A stretch of DNA of 64,000 bases from Chloroflexota bacterium (GTDB lineage: Bacteria; Chloroflexota; JAJPGV01), in the NCBI GenBank assembly GCA_021325635.1, contig JAJPGV010000033.1, positions 62,001-126,000 of the forward strand, read 5' to 3'. The position numbers and the translations under genes were made by a program. Under the pieces are notes generated by a model. The model was not told where the DNA came from and made no database searches. It saw nothing but the letters and a program-made list of their open reading frames with translations. Shown here in pieces: positions 42,850 through 51,425 of the stretch (its first letter is position 1; each line of letters opens with the position of its first letter).

Positions 42850-43932
42850 TCATGAGCCGACGTAGCCCTGCTTGGTGAGCAGCTCGCCCACCAGCACGGC
42901 ACCCTTCGCGGCCCCGTTCTTGGTGTTATGCGAGACCAGCACCCACTTGAGGCCATTGCTCAACGCGGCGTCCTCGCGAACACGGCCCACGCTGGTGGCC
43001 ATGCCCCCTTCGGCGTCGCGGTCCAGCCGCGGCTGCGGGCGGTACGGATCCTCCAGCACGATGATGAGCTGCCGCGGAGCTGACGGCAGGCCCAGCTCTT
43101 CCAGGCCGGAGCGGTATTCGCGAAAGGCCGCCTTGGCCTCCTCCACACTGGCCTTGTGGCGGGTGGAGACGAACACTGCTTCCGTATGGCCGTCCATCAC
43201 GTTGACGCGCGTGCAGGTGCAGCTGACCGGGAAGGCGGCCGGGGTGATGCTGCCACCGTTGAGCTCGCCCAGGATTTTCTGCGTCTCCTGCTCGACCTTT
43301 TCCTCTTCCTTCGGGATGTAAGGCAGCACATTGTCCAGGATGTCCAGGCCCAGCACTCCTCCGGCGCGGCCCGCGCCCGACATCGCCTGCATGGAGGTCA
43401 TGATGACCATGTTCAGGCCCCAGCGGTCGTAGATCGGCTTGAGGGTGGTTGCCAGCCCAATCGTGGTGCAGTTTGGCTGGGGGGTGATGAAGCCTTTCCA
43501 GCCGCGGGCCTTGCGCTGCTGGTCGATCAGCTTGGCGTGCCCGGCATTGACGGTGGACACGAAGATGGGCGCATCGGGCTGCATGCGGAAGGCCGATGCA
43601 GTCGAAATGACCGGCAGGCGCTCCGCCAGCTTGGGCTCCAGCTCGAGGGCCTCATCGGACTCGATAGCGGTGAACACCAGGTCGAGCGAATTCAGGTCGA
43701 GCCGCTCGGCCGTGCGCACCTCCAGGTCCAGGACCGGAGCGGCCGGGGCCTCGGGACAGTACCAGCGAAAAGCGCCCGAGCCGGGATCGGTGAGCGCTTG
43801 ACGGTATGACTTGCCGGCCGATCGCTGGGAGGCCGCCAGCTGGGTCAGCTGAAACCAGGGATGCTGCTGCAGAGCTACGACAAACTGCTGGCCGACGATT
43901 CCCGTGGCCCCTACCAAACCAACTCGAAGCAT
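42850..43932 (-). CDS. asd: Aspartate-semialdehyde dehydrogenase
   Basis: This enzyme reduces aspartyl phosphate to aspartate semialdehyde with NADPH, the branch point to lysine/diaminopimelate, methionine and threonine. The 360-residue protein begins MLRVGLVGATGIVGQQF (NADP-binding loop). It carries the catalytic Cys155 in PQPNCTTIGL, the VSCTCTRVNVMDGHTEAVFV segment with the active-site His, and a C-terminal NGLKWVLVSHNTKNGAAKGAVL helix. Sequence style is that of the archaeal-type Asd branch also found in Chloroflexota. ATG 43932 has TAAAAT 10 nt upstream; the reading frame remains open upstream, but that part lies in the divergent gene. Confidence 0.95.
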   Translation of the reverse strand: MLRVGLVGATGIVGQQFVVALQQHPWFQLTQLAASQRSAGKSYRQALTDPGSGAFRWYCPEAPAAPVLDLEVRTAERLDLNSLDLVFTAIESDEALELEPKLAERLPVISTASAFRMQPDAPIFVSTVNAGHAKLIDQQRKARGWKGFITPQPNCTTIGLATTLKPIYDRWGLNMVIMTSMQAMSGAGRAGGVLGLDILDNVLPYIPKEEEKVEQETQKILGELNGGSITPAAFPVSCTCTRVNVMDGHTEAVFVSTRHKASVEEAKAAFREYRSGLEELGLPSAPRQLIIVLEDPYRPQPRLDRDAEGGMATSVGRVREDAALSNGLKWVLVSHNTKNGAAKGAVLVGELLTKQGYVGS

Positions 43933-43942
43933 GCGGAGCTGA

Positions 43943-43948
43943 ATTTTA
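43943..43948 (-). promoter_or_regulatory. -10 box (TAAAAT) of asd
   Basis: TAAAAT on the minus strand ends 10 nt before ATG 43932, giving a leader of only a few bases and no room for a Shine-Dalgarno. Confidence 0.5.
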
Positions 43949-43983
43949 CCGTCGCTCGGGGAGCGCTGCGGGAAATATCGTTC

Positions 43984-43989
43984 TACGAT
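43984..43989 (+). promoter_or_regulatory. -10 box (TACGAT) of the CLC channel gene, leaderless arrangement
   Basis: TACGAT ends 7 nt before ATG 43997, the same spacing as for the tat gene. It faces away from the asd promoter in a 64-nt divergent gap. Confidence 0.5.
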
Positions 43990-43996
43990 TGAATTG

Positions 43997-45814
43997 ATGA
44001 ACGATCGTTCGCATGAGCTCGGAGACTTCACAACCACCACCCGTGTCATTCCCATTGCCGCCCTGGCCGTGGGCATCGGCGTGCTGGCGGCATTCGTCTC
44101 CCTGGCGCTGCTGCGGCTGATCGGACTGTTCACCAACCTCTTCTTCTTCCAGCGCCTGAGCACAAACCTGGTTACGCCGGCGGGTAACCATCTGGGCTGG
44201 CTGGAGCTGCTGGTGCCGGTCGGCGGCGGGCTCATCATCGGCTTCATGGCGCGTTACGGCTCCGAGCGCATCCGCGGGCATGGCATTCCGGAAGCCATCG
44301 AAGCGATCCTCATCAACGGCAGCCGCGTGGAGCCCAAGGTGGCACTGCTCAAGCCGCTGTCCGCGGCAATCTCGATAGGCTCGGGCGGGCCCTTCGGCGC
44401 CGAAGGGCCAATCATCATGACCGGCGGCGCCTTCGGATCGCTCATCGCCCAGTTCCTGCGTCTCACCAGCGCCGAACGCAAGACGCTGCTCGTGGCTGGG
44501 GCAGCGGCCGGCATGTCGGCCACGTTTGCCTCACCTGTGGCCGCCGTGCTGCTGGCCGTGGAGCTGCTGCTGTTCGAGTGGAAGCCTCGCAGCCTCATCC
44601 CGGTGGCGCTGGCCAGCGCCACCGCCACGATGGTGCGGCGCTACATCATCGGCCTGGGGCCGCTGTTCCCGGTGCCTCCGCACCCGGAGTTCATCGGCCC
44701 GGTGGGGCTGCTCTCCTGCGCCCTGGTCGGTCTGCTGGCAGGTGGGCTGTCGGCGCTGCTGACGTACGGCGTGTATGCCGCCGAGGACGCCTTTAGCAAG
44801 ATTCCGATCCACTGGATGTGGTGGCCGGCCATCGGCGGTCTGGCCATTGGCGTGGGCGGCCTGCTCTTCCCGCAGGCCCTGGGGGTTGGCTACGACATCA
44901 TCGGCCAGCTGCTGCAGGGCACCCTGCCGCTGCAGATCATCTGGGGAGTGCTGCTGATCAAGTCCCTGATCTGGGCGCTGTCGCTCGGCTCCGGCACGTC
45001 GGGCGGCGTCCTCGCGCCGCTGCTCATCATGGGCGGCGCGCTAGGCGGGCTGGAGACACTGTTCCTGCCGAACGAGGGCGCGGGCTTCTGGCCGCTGGTG
45101 AGCATGGGCGCCATCCTCGGGGGTACCATGCGCTCGCCGTTCACCGGCATCATCTTCGCCCTGGAGCTGACGCACGACGTCAACGTGATGCTGCCGCTGC
45201 TGGTAGCGGCGATCGTCGCCCATGGGTTTACCGTGCTCGTCTTGCGCCGCTCGATTCTGACCGAGAAGGTTGCCCGGCGGGGCTATCACCTCAGCCGCGA
45301 ATATGCCACCGACCCGCTGGAGATCCTGTTCGTGCGCGAGGTCATGCGCACCAACGTGGTGGCGCTGCCGGCCGCCCTCAGCCTGAGCGATCTGGGCGCC
45401 TCCATCCGCGGCGACGGGCAGGGCAGGGGCCAGCGGCTGTATCCGGTGCTCGACGAGGGCCGCTCGGTGGTTGGGGTGCTCACTCGCCGCGACGCCCGGC
45501 AGATCCTGGGGCAGCCGCCGGACTGCAACGGGAACCGGGGCGGGCAGCTGGCCGAAGCGGTGAAACCGGACGTCGTCGTCGCCTATCCGGATGAGCTTCT
45601 GCGCAGCGTGATGTACCGCATGGCGGAAACCGGCCTCACTCGCTTCCCGGTGGTGGAGCGTGGCGGCCGGCAGCTGCTGGGCATGATCTCGCTGGCCGAC
45701 ATGCTCAAAGCCACGCAGCGTCACCTAGAGGAGGAGCGCCGCCGCGAGCGTATCCTCAGAACCCGCATGCTGCTGCCATTCGGCCGCCGCGGCGATCTCG
45801 CCGGCGCCGACTGA
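43997..45814 (+). CDS. CLC-type chloride channel/antiporter with two CBS domains
   Basis: The 605-residue membrane protein has the CLC filter motifs: GSGGPFGAEGPIIM (the gating glutamate of the G(K/R)EGP motif is kept) near residues 127-140, and GSGTSGGVLAPLLIMGGALGG near 330-350. About ten hydrophobic segments precede a cytoplasmic pair of CBS domains (about 440-500, REVMRTNVVALPAALSLSDL, and about 520-585, GLTRFPVVERGGRQLLGMISLADML). It probably exchanges Cl- for H+. The C-terminus ends in a basic helix. Its stop is 8 nt from the convergent YceI gene. Confidence 0.94.
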   Translation: MNDRSHELGDFTTTTRVIPIAALAVGIGVLAAFVSLALLRLIGLFTNLFFFQRLSTNLVTPAGNHLGWLELLVPVGGGLIIGFMARYGSERIRGHGIPEAIEAILINGSRVEPKVALLKPLSAAISIGSGGPFGAEGPIIMTGGAFGSLIAQFLRLTSAERKTLLVAGAAAGMSATFASPVAAVLLAVELLLFEWKPRSLIPVALASATATMVRRYIIGLGPLFPVPPHPEFIGPVGLLSCALVGLLAGGLSALLTYGVYAAEDAFSKIPIHWMWWPAIGGLAIGVGGLLFPQALGVGYDIIGQLLQGTLPLQIIWGVLLIKSLIWALSLGSGTSGGVLAPLLIMGGALGGLETLFLPNEGAGFWPLVSMGAILGGTMRSPFTGIIFALELTHDVNVMLPLLVAAIVAHGFTVLVLRRSILTEKVARRGYHLSREYATDPLEILFVREVMRTNVVALPAALSLSDLGASIRGDGQGRGQRLYPVLDEGRSVVGVLTRRDARQILGQPPDCNGNRGGQLAEAVKPDVVVAYPDELLRSVMYRMAETGLTRFPVVERGGRQLLGMISLADMLKATQRHLEEERRRERILRTRMLLPFGRRGDLAGAD

Positions 45815-45822
45815 GTCGGCCG

Positions 45823-46671
45823 TCAGGCCGCGCGCTGCGCCTGGAAGGTGAAGTCGATTTTCCCGCCGTCGGCCACCTGGATGACCGGGCCGGCCTTGGG
45901 CGGTGTGAGCCCGAAGTCCGTCATCTTGAAGGCGGTGCTGGCCTGGCCGGTCAAGCCTTGTGGGCCGAACTGCGCCGTTACGTCCCAGCTGACGGGCTTG
46001 GTGACTCCATGCACAGTCAAGTCGCCGCTGAGAGTGAAGGTGTGCTGCCCACTGGTTGGGAGACCGCTGAGCCCGTCGATGCGGGTAGGTGCGAAGTCGG
46101 CGGTGGGGAACTGGCTGGTCTGCAGCGGATTGCGCTGGATGAAGTTGTCGCGGATGCGCTGGTCGCTTTTCAAGGTCCGCAGGTCGATCTGAACCTTGGA
46201 CTGGCTCGGCAGCAGCGCCCCGCTGGCGTCCAGCACGATGGCGCCGCTGGCCGCCTTGGTGCTCTCGACGGCTTCGGTTTGCCCCAGGTTGCCGGCCAGC
46301 AGCTCCTGGACCCGAATGTTCACCTGACTGGCGTCCGGCACGACCGCCAGCTTGACCGTCCCTGCAGCTGCAGCGGACTGCGCTGCCGGCGCGCTGCTGC
46401 TCGACGCGGCAGAAGCCGCGCTCGGCGAGGCCGATCCGGCCGCGGCCGAGGCGGCGAGAGAGACGGTGGCCGCCGGGGCGCCCGGGCTGGGCGCAGCCGA
46501 GGGCGGCGAGGCGCCCGCGTTGGACTGCACCGCGTCGCCGGGAACCGTCGAGGATGCTCCGGCCGACCCGCCGCAGGCGGTCGTGGCTAGAAGAAGTCCG
46601 GCCACGAGTGTTATGGCCGTCAGCGGTCGCCCGTATTTGGTCCGGAAATCCCAGACGTGTGAGTGCAGCAT
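45823..46671 (-). CDS. YceI-domain lipoprotein
   Basis: The 282-residue protein has an N-terminal basic stretch, a hydrophobic signal (LTAITLVAGLLLATTACGG) with lipobox Cys33, an Ala/Ser/Pro-rich linker (about 36-100) and a C-terminal YceI beta-barrel: SGAIVLDASGALLPSQSKVQIDLRTLKSDQRIRDNFI, FTLSGDLTVHGVTKPVSWDV and TAFKMTDFGL. YceI proteins bind isoprenoid-type lipids in a lipocalin-like cavity; here it would sit on the outer face of the membrane. A weak -10 box (AATACT) stands 7 nt before ATG 46671. Confidence 0.92.
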   Translation of the reverse strand: MLHSHVWDFRTKYGRPLTAITLVAGLLLATTACGGSAGASSTVPGDAVQSNAGASPPSAAPSPGAPAATVSLAASAAAGSASPSAASAASSSSAPAAQSAAAAGTVKLAVVPDASQVNIRVQELLAGNLGQTEAVESTKAASGAIVLDASGALLPSQSKVQIDLRTLKSDQRIRDNFIQRNPLQTSQFPTADFAPTRIDGLSGLPTSGQHTFTLSGDLTVHGVTKPVSWDVTAQFGPQGLTGQASTAFKMTDFGLTPPKAGPVIQVADGGKIDFTFQAQRAA

Positions 46672-46678
46672 GACACCG

Positions 46679-46684
46679 AGTATT
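46679..46684 (-). promoter_or_regulatory. -10-like box (AATACT) of the YceI gene
   Basis: AATACT on the minus strand ends 7 nt before ATG 46671. It keeps the key A2 and T6 positions and the 7-nt spacing seen for tat, CLC and the ABC importer ATPase, but is a poor -10 match by itself. Confidence 0.35.
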
Positions 46685-46754
46685 TGCCGCCAGACCCGCT
46701 GGCCGAGTGAGCGGAGGCTAAGAAAACGCTAAGAAATGCCCGCCTTCTACGCGC

Positions 46755-47912
46755 TTACGTGACGTCTTTCGAGATGAAGCGGTTGGTCATGACCTGGTCC
46801 GGCGCCGGCGCGGACCTGATGATGCCCGCTTTGACCATCGTGTCTGACATGGCCTTCAGCGCGTCGGGGTCGGCCCAGCCCAGCCCGTTCGCGTCCGTGC
46901 CGCTGCTCCTCCACAGCGGCAGCGTGGCTGCCAATACGTCCTGGTTCAGCTTGGCGTTCTGGCCGCCCGCCTCAGGGACTGCTTTCGTCGTGATCTGAAA
47001 CGCCTCATCGGGATGGGCCATGGTGTACTGCATGCCGCGCAGCATCGCTCGGACCATGCCCTGCACCAGCTGTGGGCTGCCCTTCAGGGTGTCATCGTTG
47101 GTCACCAACCCGGACCCAACCATGGGCACCAGCTCGCCCAGCATCATGACGTTCGGCTTCGTGCCTGCCGCCGCCACCTGCAGCGCGTCGTTGTTGGCAA
47201 AGCCAATGACGGCATCGACTTTGCCGGCCAGCAGCTGTGGGGGCTGATTGAAGCCGATGGCCTGCAGGTCGATGTCCTTCTCGGTCAGGCCCAGCTTGCC
47301 CAGCAGCTCCAGCAGCGCGACGTAGCTCGATCCGAACTGGCCGGGGATGCCGACCTTCTTGCCCTTGATGCTCGCCGGCTGGCTGATGCCGGCCTTGGGC
47401 AGCGAGATGATCGCCGCCGGGAACTGCTCGAAGAACGAGGCCACGTAGGTGACCGGAATGCCTTCGGCCCGGGCGGAGATAACGGTGTCGGCGTCGGCGA
47501 TGGCGAACTTGAACTTGCCCGCCCCGACCGCTTTGATGAGGTCGGGGCTGATGCCGTTGTCGAATGAGATGTTGATGCCCTCGTCGCGATAGAAGCCCTT
47601 GGCCTCGGCCAGGTAAAAGGGCGCGAACTGGACGTTGGGGATGTAGCCCAGGGCCAGCTGGACGTCGGTCGCGGTGGCCGGCTTGGCCGCGGCGGATGCG
47701 CTGAGCGATGCCGAAGCGGCCGCCGACGCCAAGGGCGCGGGCGAGGCCGAAGCCGCGGGCTTGGCGGAGGCCGAGCTGGTCGCGCCTGGCGCGGCCAGGC
47801 TTGCCGCGGCTTGGGAAGGTGCGGTGCTGCTTGCCGGCGCCGCCGCGCCGCCGCAGGCGGCGAGGACTCCGGCGAGCGCCACTGCCAGCAGAGCAAAGGG
47901 CTGTCTGTTCAT
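46755..47912 (-). CDS. NMT1/SsuA-type ABC transporter substrate-binding lipoprotein
   Basis: The 385-residue lipoprotein (lipobox LAAC at residue 20) has an Ala/Ser/Pro-rich linker, then an NMT1/THI5-like binding domain: VQLALGYIPNVQFAPFYLAEAKGFYRDEGINISF, then GAGKFKFAIADADTVISAR, GIPVTYVASFF and IKGKKVGIPGQFGSSYVALLELL. The family binds thiamine pyrimidine precursors, nitrate, or sulfonates. The YIPN...FYLAEAKGFY form is closest to pyrimidine-precursor (ThiY) proteins, but no TPP riboswitch is seen. ATG 47912 follows ACAGGAG. Permease and ATPase genes lie upstream in the same operon. Confidence 0.9.
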   Translation of the reverse strand: MNRQPFALLAVALAGVLAACGGAAAPASSTAPSQAAASLAAPGATSSASAKPAASASPAPLASAAASASLSASAAAKPATATDVQLALGYIPNVQFAPFYLAEAKGFYRDEGINISFDNGISPDLIKAVGAGKFKFAIADADTVISARAEGIPVTYVASFFEQFPAAIISLPKAGISQPASIKGKKVGIPGQFGSSYVALLELLGKLGLTEKDIDLQAIGFNQPPQLLAGKVDAVIGFANNDALQVAAAGTKPNVMMLGELVPMVGSGLVTNDDTLKGSPQLVQGMVRAMLRGMQYTMAHPDEAFQITTKAVPEAGGQNAKLNQDVLAATLPLWRSSGTDANGLGWADPDALKAMSDTMVKAGIIRSAPAPDQVMTNRFISKDVT

Positions 47913-47983
47913 CGAACTCCTGTCCTGAGCCGGGCTGAACCCGGCTGCCAATCGATCACGATCATAGAGAACCGCGAGTGGTG

Positions 47984-48829
47984 CTAGTGGCGACCGCGGG
48001 CCATCCAGCGCAGCGTGCGCTGCTCCACGAGGCTGATCAGGGTGAACACGCCTACGCCCAGGACCACCAGGGCCAACAGGCCGACGAACATCAGCGGCGT
48101 GTCCAGCTGGAAGGCGGCGTAGTTGACCAGATAGCCGAGGCCTGCCTTGGCACCCACGAATTCGCCGACTACCGCTCCCAGGACGCTGAGCGTGCCGCTG
48201 ACCTTGAGGCCGCCGAACACCATGGGCAGGGCCGAGGGAATTTCGACCATGCGCAGGATCTGCCACCTGCTCGCGCGATAGGTGCGCATCAGCTCCAGCA
48301 GCCCGGCGTCGACAGATCGCAGGCCGACCATGGTGTTGATGGTCATGGGGAAGAACACGATGATGGCGCAGATGAGCACCTTCGACACGGTGCCGGGCCC
48401 GAACCACAAGATCAGCATCGGCGTGAAGGCGATGATTGGCACCGATTGCGAGGCCACCAGGTAGGGCGCGACCAGCCGCTCAGCCACGTCCCACTTCGCC
48501 AGCAGGTAGCCGCTGGCGAGACCTACCGCCAGGCCCAGCGCACCTCCCAGCAGGGCCTCGACCAGCGTGGTGCGGATGTGCGTCTGCAGCTGACCGGTCG
48601 GCAGGTAGTCGACCAACCTCAGGACGACCTCGGCAGGAGTGGGCAGCACGAAACGGGGCAGCCCCGTAACCGCCACGACCAGCCACCACAGCCCGATGCC
48701 GACGGCGAGCGAAATCGCCAGCGAATAGCGCTCCCAGCTGTGATGCGACCGGCCCTGGGGGCCGAACGGCGTCTCCGGCTCGGCGTCCTCGAATGCTCCG
48801 GCCGCGGGACCGGCGCCGGCGGTATTCAT
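47984..48829 (-). CDS. ABC importer permease, SsuC/ThiX-like
   Basis: The 281-residue inner-membrane permease has six predicted membrane segments and the EAA-type cytoplasmic loop (RSVDAGLLELMRTYRASRWQILRMVEIPSALPMVFGGLK) that docks on the ATPase. The sequence ALLGGALGLAVGLASGYLLAKW and LPTPAEVVLRLVDYL are typical of nitrate/sulfonate/taurine/pyrimidine importers. ATG 48829 overlaps the end of the ATPase gene by 4 bp and is preceded by GGAGGA inside it. Confidence 0.92.
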   Translation of the reverse strand: MNTAGAGPAAGAFEDAEPETPFGPQGRSHHSWERYSLAISLAVGIGLWWLVVAVTGLPRFVLPTPAEVVLRLVDYLPTGQLQTHIRTTLVEALLGGALGLAVGLASGYLLAKWDVAERLVAPYLVASQSVPIIAFTPMLILWFGPGTVSKVLICAIIVFFPMTINTMVGLRSVDAGLLELMRTYRASRWQILRMVEIPSALPMVFGGLKVSGTLSVLGAVVGEFVGAKAGLGYLVNYAAFQLDTPLMFVGLLALVVLGVGVFTLISLVEQRTLRWMARGRH

Positions 48830-49641
48830 GCGCCGTCTTCCTCCGGCTCGCCGTCCAGGCGGCGGCGCTCCTCGTCTTCGCCGTAGTCCAGCTCTTCCCG
48901 CAGGGCCGCCGTGAGCCGCGTGAACTCCGTTGAGTCCTGCACGCGCAGGTCTCGCTGCGGGCCCAGGTCAACGCGCACCTCGCGGCGTACGGCCGCTGGA
49001 CGGTGCGACAGGACCAGCACCCGGTCGGACATGAGCACCGACTCGCGGATAGAGTGGGTGACGAACAGCACCGTCTTGCCGGTGGCCTCTCGCAGCCGCA
49101 GCATCTCCAGGTTGAGCTTCTCGCGGGAGATGGCGTCCAGCGAAGCGAACGGCTCGTCCATCAGCAGCACAGCGGGATCGGAGGTGAGCGCCCGCGCGAT
49201 GGCCACCCTGCGCCGCATGCCGCCTGACAGCTCGGCTGGATAGCGCTGGCCGGTGCCCTTCAGTCCCACGAGGGCCAGCGCCCGCTCCGCCGTCATCCGC
49301 GCCTGCGGCCGGCTCACGCGCTCGACCTCCAGCGGCAGCATGACGTTGCTCAGCACCGTGCGCCAGGGAAGCAAGCGTGGGGTCTGGAAGATGCAGCCGA
49401 TGCCGGCGTGCACGCCGCGGCTGGTCAGTCCGTTCACGCGGACTTCGCCTCGATCCGGCTGCAGCAGCCCGGACACGATCTTGAGCAGGGTCGTCTTGCC
49501 GCAGCCGCTGGGCCCGACCAGGCTCACAATCTCGCCGCCATTCACGGTCAGCGAAACGTTGCGCAGGGCGGGCGTGGCCAGCGGTCCGCTGCCGTACGCA
49601 TAGCTGACTCCGCTCAGCTCGAGCACAGCGCTTCGGCCCAT
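48826..49641 (-). CDS. ABC importer ATP-binding protein, SsuB/ThiZ-like
   Basis: This 271-residue ATPase heads the importer operon. It has Walker A VGPSGCGKTTLLKI, signature LSGGMRRRVAIARAL, Walker B VLLMDEPFASLD and switch His in VTHSIRES, all standard. A charged C-terminal tail (EDEERRRLDGEPEEDG) carries the Shine-Dalgarno for the permease gene. GATAAT lies 7 nt before ATG 49641, so the operon transcript probably starts at the start codon. Confidence 0.94.
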   Translation of the reverse strand: MGRSAVLELSGVSYAYGSGPLATPALRNVSLTVNGGEIVSLVGPSGCGKTTLLKIVSGLLQPDRGEVRVNGLTSRGVHAGIGCIFQTPRLLPWRTVLSNVMLPLEVERVSRPQARMTAERALALVGLKGTGQRYPAELSGGMRRRVAIARALTSDPAVLLMDEPFASLDAISREKLNLEMLRLREATGKTVLFVTHSIRESVLMSDRVLVLSHRPAAVRREVRVDLGPQRDLRVQDSTEFTRLTAALREELDYGEDEERRRLDGEPEEDGA

Positions 49642-49648
49642 CGCCAGA

Positions 49649-49654
49649 ATTATC
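49649..49654 (-). promoter_or_regulatory. -10 box (GATAAT) of the ABC importer operon, leaderless arrangement
   Basis: GATAAT on the minus strand ends 7 nt before ATG 49641. Internal genes of the same operon use Shine-Dalgarno sites instead, as expected when only the first gene is leaderless. Confidence 0.6.
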
Positions 49655-49770
49655 GGCTCGGCCGCGTGTCACAACCGAAGGGCCGGCGGTGCGATAGCCT
49701 ACGGAGGTCTGAAAACGATGGTCTTGCAGACGTGGCGCTAGCCGTTGGCGCTGACCACACCAAGCCGCTG

Positions 49771-50298
49771 ATGGCCAGCGCGGATCTATTCGAGGACTTT
49801 TTCCGCACGCACTACGGCCGAGTCTTCGGGCTGCTGTACCGGGTTACCGGAGACGAGCGGGAAGCTGAAGATCTCAGCCAGGAACTGTTCCTGCAGCTGG
49901 CGCGGCGCGGGCCAGCTGACTGGAGCAGCCCGACAGTGGACGGCTGGCTGTGGAAAGCCGCCACTCACGCCGCGCTCAACGCCCTGCGGGGCGCTCGTCG
50001 CCGGTCCGCTCGAGAGGAGCGCGCCTTCCGGCAGGATCTGCCGCTGCGGCTGCTGTCGGAGCGGGACGACGACCCGGCCGGCACGCTCGAACGCCAGGAA
50101 AGGCGGGAGACGGTGTGGCGGGCGCTGCGCCAGCTCAAGCCGCGTGAAAGCCTGCTGCTGCTCGCTCGGCACAGCGGCCTCAGCTATGCCGAAGTGGCGC
50201 AAGCTCTGAGCATCAACCCGGCCTCGGTGGGCACGCTGCTGGCCCGGGCCGAGCGCCGCTTCAAGGACGTGTACCAGGACCAGGAGGATCAGCCATGA
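49771..50298 (+). CDS. ECF-type RNA polymerase sigma factor
   Basis: The 175-residue protein contains region 2 (LFEDFFRTHYGRVFGLLYRVTGDEREAEDLSQELFLQL) and region 4 with a helix-turn-helix (ALRQLKPRESLLLLARHSGLSYAEVAQALSINPASVGTLLARAERRF), the two parts of ECF sigma factors. ATG 49771 gives a natural length; an in-frame GTG at 49732 would add 13 residues. It overlaps the next gene by 4 bp. It probably activates its own operon, which encodes an anti-sigma candidate and an ABC-2 exporter, in response to an envelope signal. Confidence 0.9.
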   Translation: MASADLFEDFFRTHYGRVFGLLYRVTGDEREAEDLSQELFLQLARRGPADWSSPTVDGWLWKAATHAALNALRGARRRSAREERAFRQDLPLRLLSERDDDPAGTLERQERRETVWRALRQLKPRESLLLLARHSGLSYAEVAQALSINPASVGTLLARAERRFKDVYQDQEDQP

Positions 50299-51425
50299 AC
50301 GTCACCCCTTCGCCAGTTGAAGACGCCCGGGTCAAGCATGCCCTCGACCTGCTGGCGCCTGAATCCCCGCCCGACGTCGACGGCGCCTGGCTGCGCCAGC
50401 AGCGGATTGCTTCGATGCGCTCACGCAGCGTTCGACTGCTTCGCCTGCCGCGCATCCTGGACGGCTCGGCGCGGATGCCGCTGGCGGCCGCGGCCGCCAG
50501 CGTGCTGCTCGGTCTCAGCCTGTTCCTGACGCCGGTGCGCAGCTTTGCCGCGCAGTTCCTGAGCTTTTTCCGCGTCCAGGACTTCACGCCCATCACCATC
50601 AACAGCCTGTCCGAGCCTCTGCCCGACCTGTCCAAGTTCGGCGATCCGCCGCAGCAGGGCCGCTCCCTGAACCTGCGGCCCACGCAGATGGCCAGCCTGA
50701 GCGAGGCGTCGTCGGCGGTTGGCTTCACCGTTCAGACGCCGAACCAGCTTCCTGCCGGTCTGGGAGCGCAGCCCAGCGTCATCGCCACCACCACCGGGCA
50801 GACCGTGGCCTTCACCTTCCGCGCCGACAAGACGCGTGCGTACCTTGACTCCGTGGGTCGTAGGGACATTCAGCTGCCGCCGCAATACGACGGCGCCACG
50901 CTGCAGCTGCACCTGGAGCCGGCCGTCGAGCTGGCCTACCTGCCGCCCGGAACGAGCCTGCAGGATCTCCAGGCGGCGGCGGCCCAGGCACGCCGCTCCG
51001 GCGCCCCGGCGCAGGCCCTGTCGGATCTGGCCAAAGGCGCGCCGTCCGCGCCGGCCACCGACAGCCGAGCGGTCAATGCCCTGCTCAACAGCGCCAGCGT
51101 GCTGGTGGTGGAAACGCACAGCCCCAGCGTCGATGCCACGGGGGTCTCGCCCGACGACCTGCGCGGGTTCCTGCTGTCGCTGCCTATCCCGGCCGATCTC
51201 AAGGCGCAGCTCCAGGCTATCGGCGATTGGCGGCACACGCTGCCCATCCCGGCAGGTCCGGATTCGCAGCTGCACAAGGTGTCGGTCAATGGCGCGCCCG
51301 GGCTTGCCGGCAAGAACGGTCCGGCCGTGATGGTGGTTTGGGTCAACAACGGCATCGTCTATGGTGTTACCGGTACGAAGCTGGATGAGAAGTCGCTGCT
51401 GGCTTTGGCCAGCTCGGTGAGGTGA
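50295..51425 (+). CDS. Single-pass membrane protein, probable anti-sigma factor
   Basis: The 376-residue protein has a cytoplasmic N-terminus of about 57 residues, one membrane helix (MPLAAAAASVLLGLSLFLTPV, about 59-79) and a large outside domain with DUF4367-like features (SEASSAVGFTVQTPNQLP, VVWVNNGIVYGVTGTKLDEKSLLALASSV). The cytoplasmic part lacks a clear HxxxCxxC zinc motif. Start ATG 50295 overlaps the sigma gene (ATGA), a strong sign that the pair forms a sigma/anti-sigma unit. Its outer domain would be the sensor. Confidence 0.75.
   Translation: MNVTPSPVEDARVKHALDLLAPESPPDVDGAWLRQQRIASMRSRSVRLLRLPRILDGSARMPLAAAAASVLLGLSLFLTPVRSFAAQFLSFFRVQDFTPITINSLSEPLPDLSKFGDPPQQGRSLNLRPTQMASLSEASSAVGFTVQTPNQLPAGLGAQPSVIATTTGQTVAFTFRADKTRAYLDSVGRRDIQLPPQYDGATLQLHLEPAVELAYLPPGTSLQDLQAAAAQARRSGAPAQALSDLAKGAPSAPATDSRAVNALLNSASVLVVETHSPSVDATGVSPDDLRGFLLSLPIPADLKAQLQAIGDWRHTLPIPAGPDSQLHKVSVNGAPGLAGKNGPAVMVVWVNNGIVYGVTGTKLDEKSLLALASSVR

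Noticed and set aside
42850-44247. Aspartate-semialdehyde dehydrogenase extended to 465 residues
   Set aside because: The extension runs through the divergent promoter region into the CLC gene; the NADP-binding motif begins right at ATG 43932.
46755-47912. TPP riboswitch upstream of the NMT1-type importer
   Set aside because: No CTGAGA...ACCTGA elements were found upstream of the ATPase or binding-protein genes, so thiamine-precursor specificity is left open.
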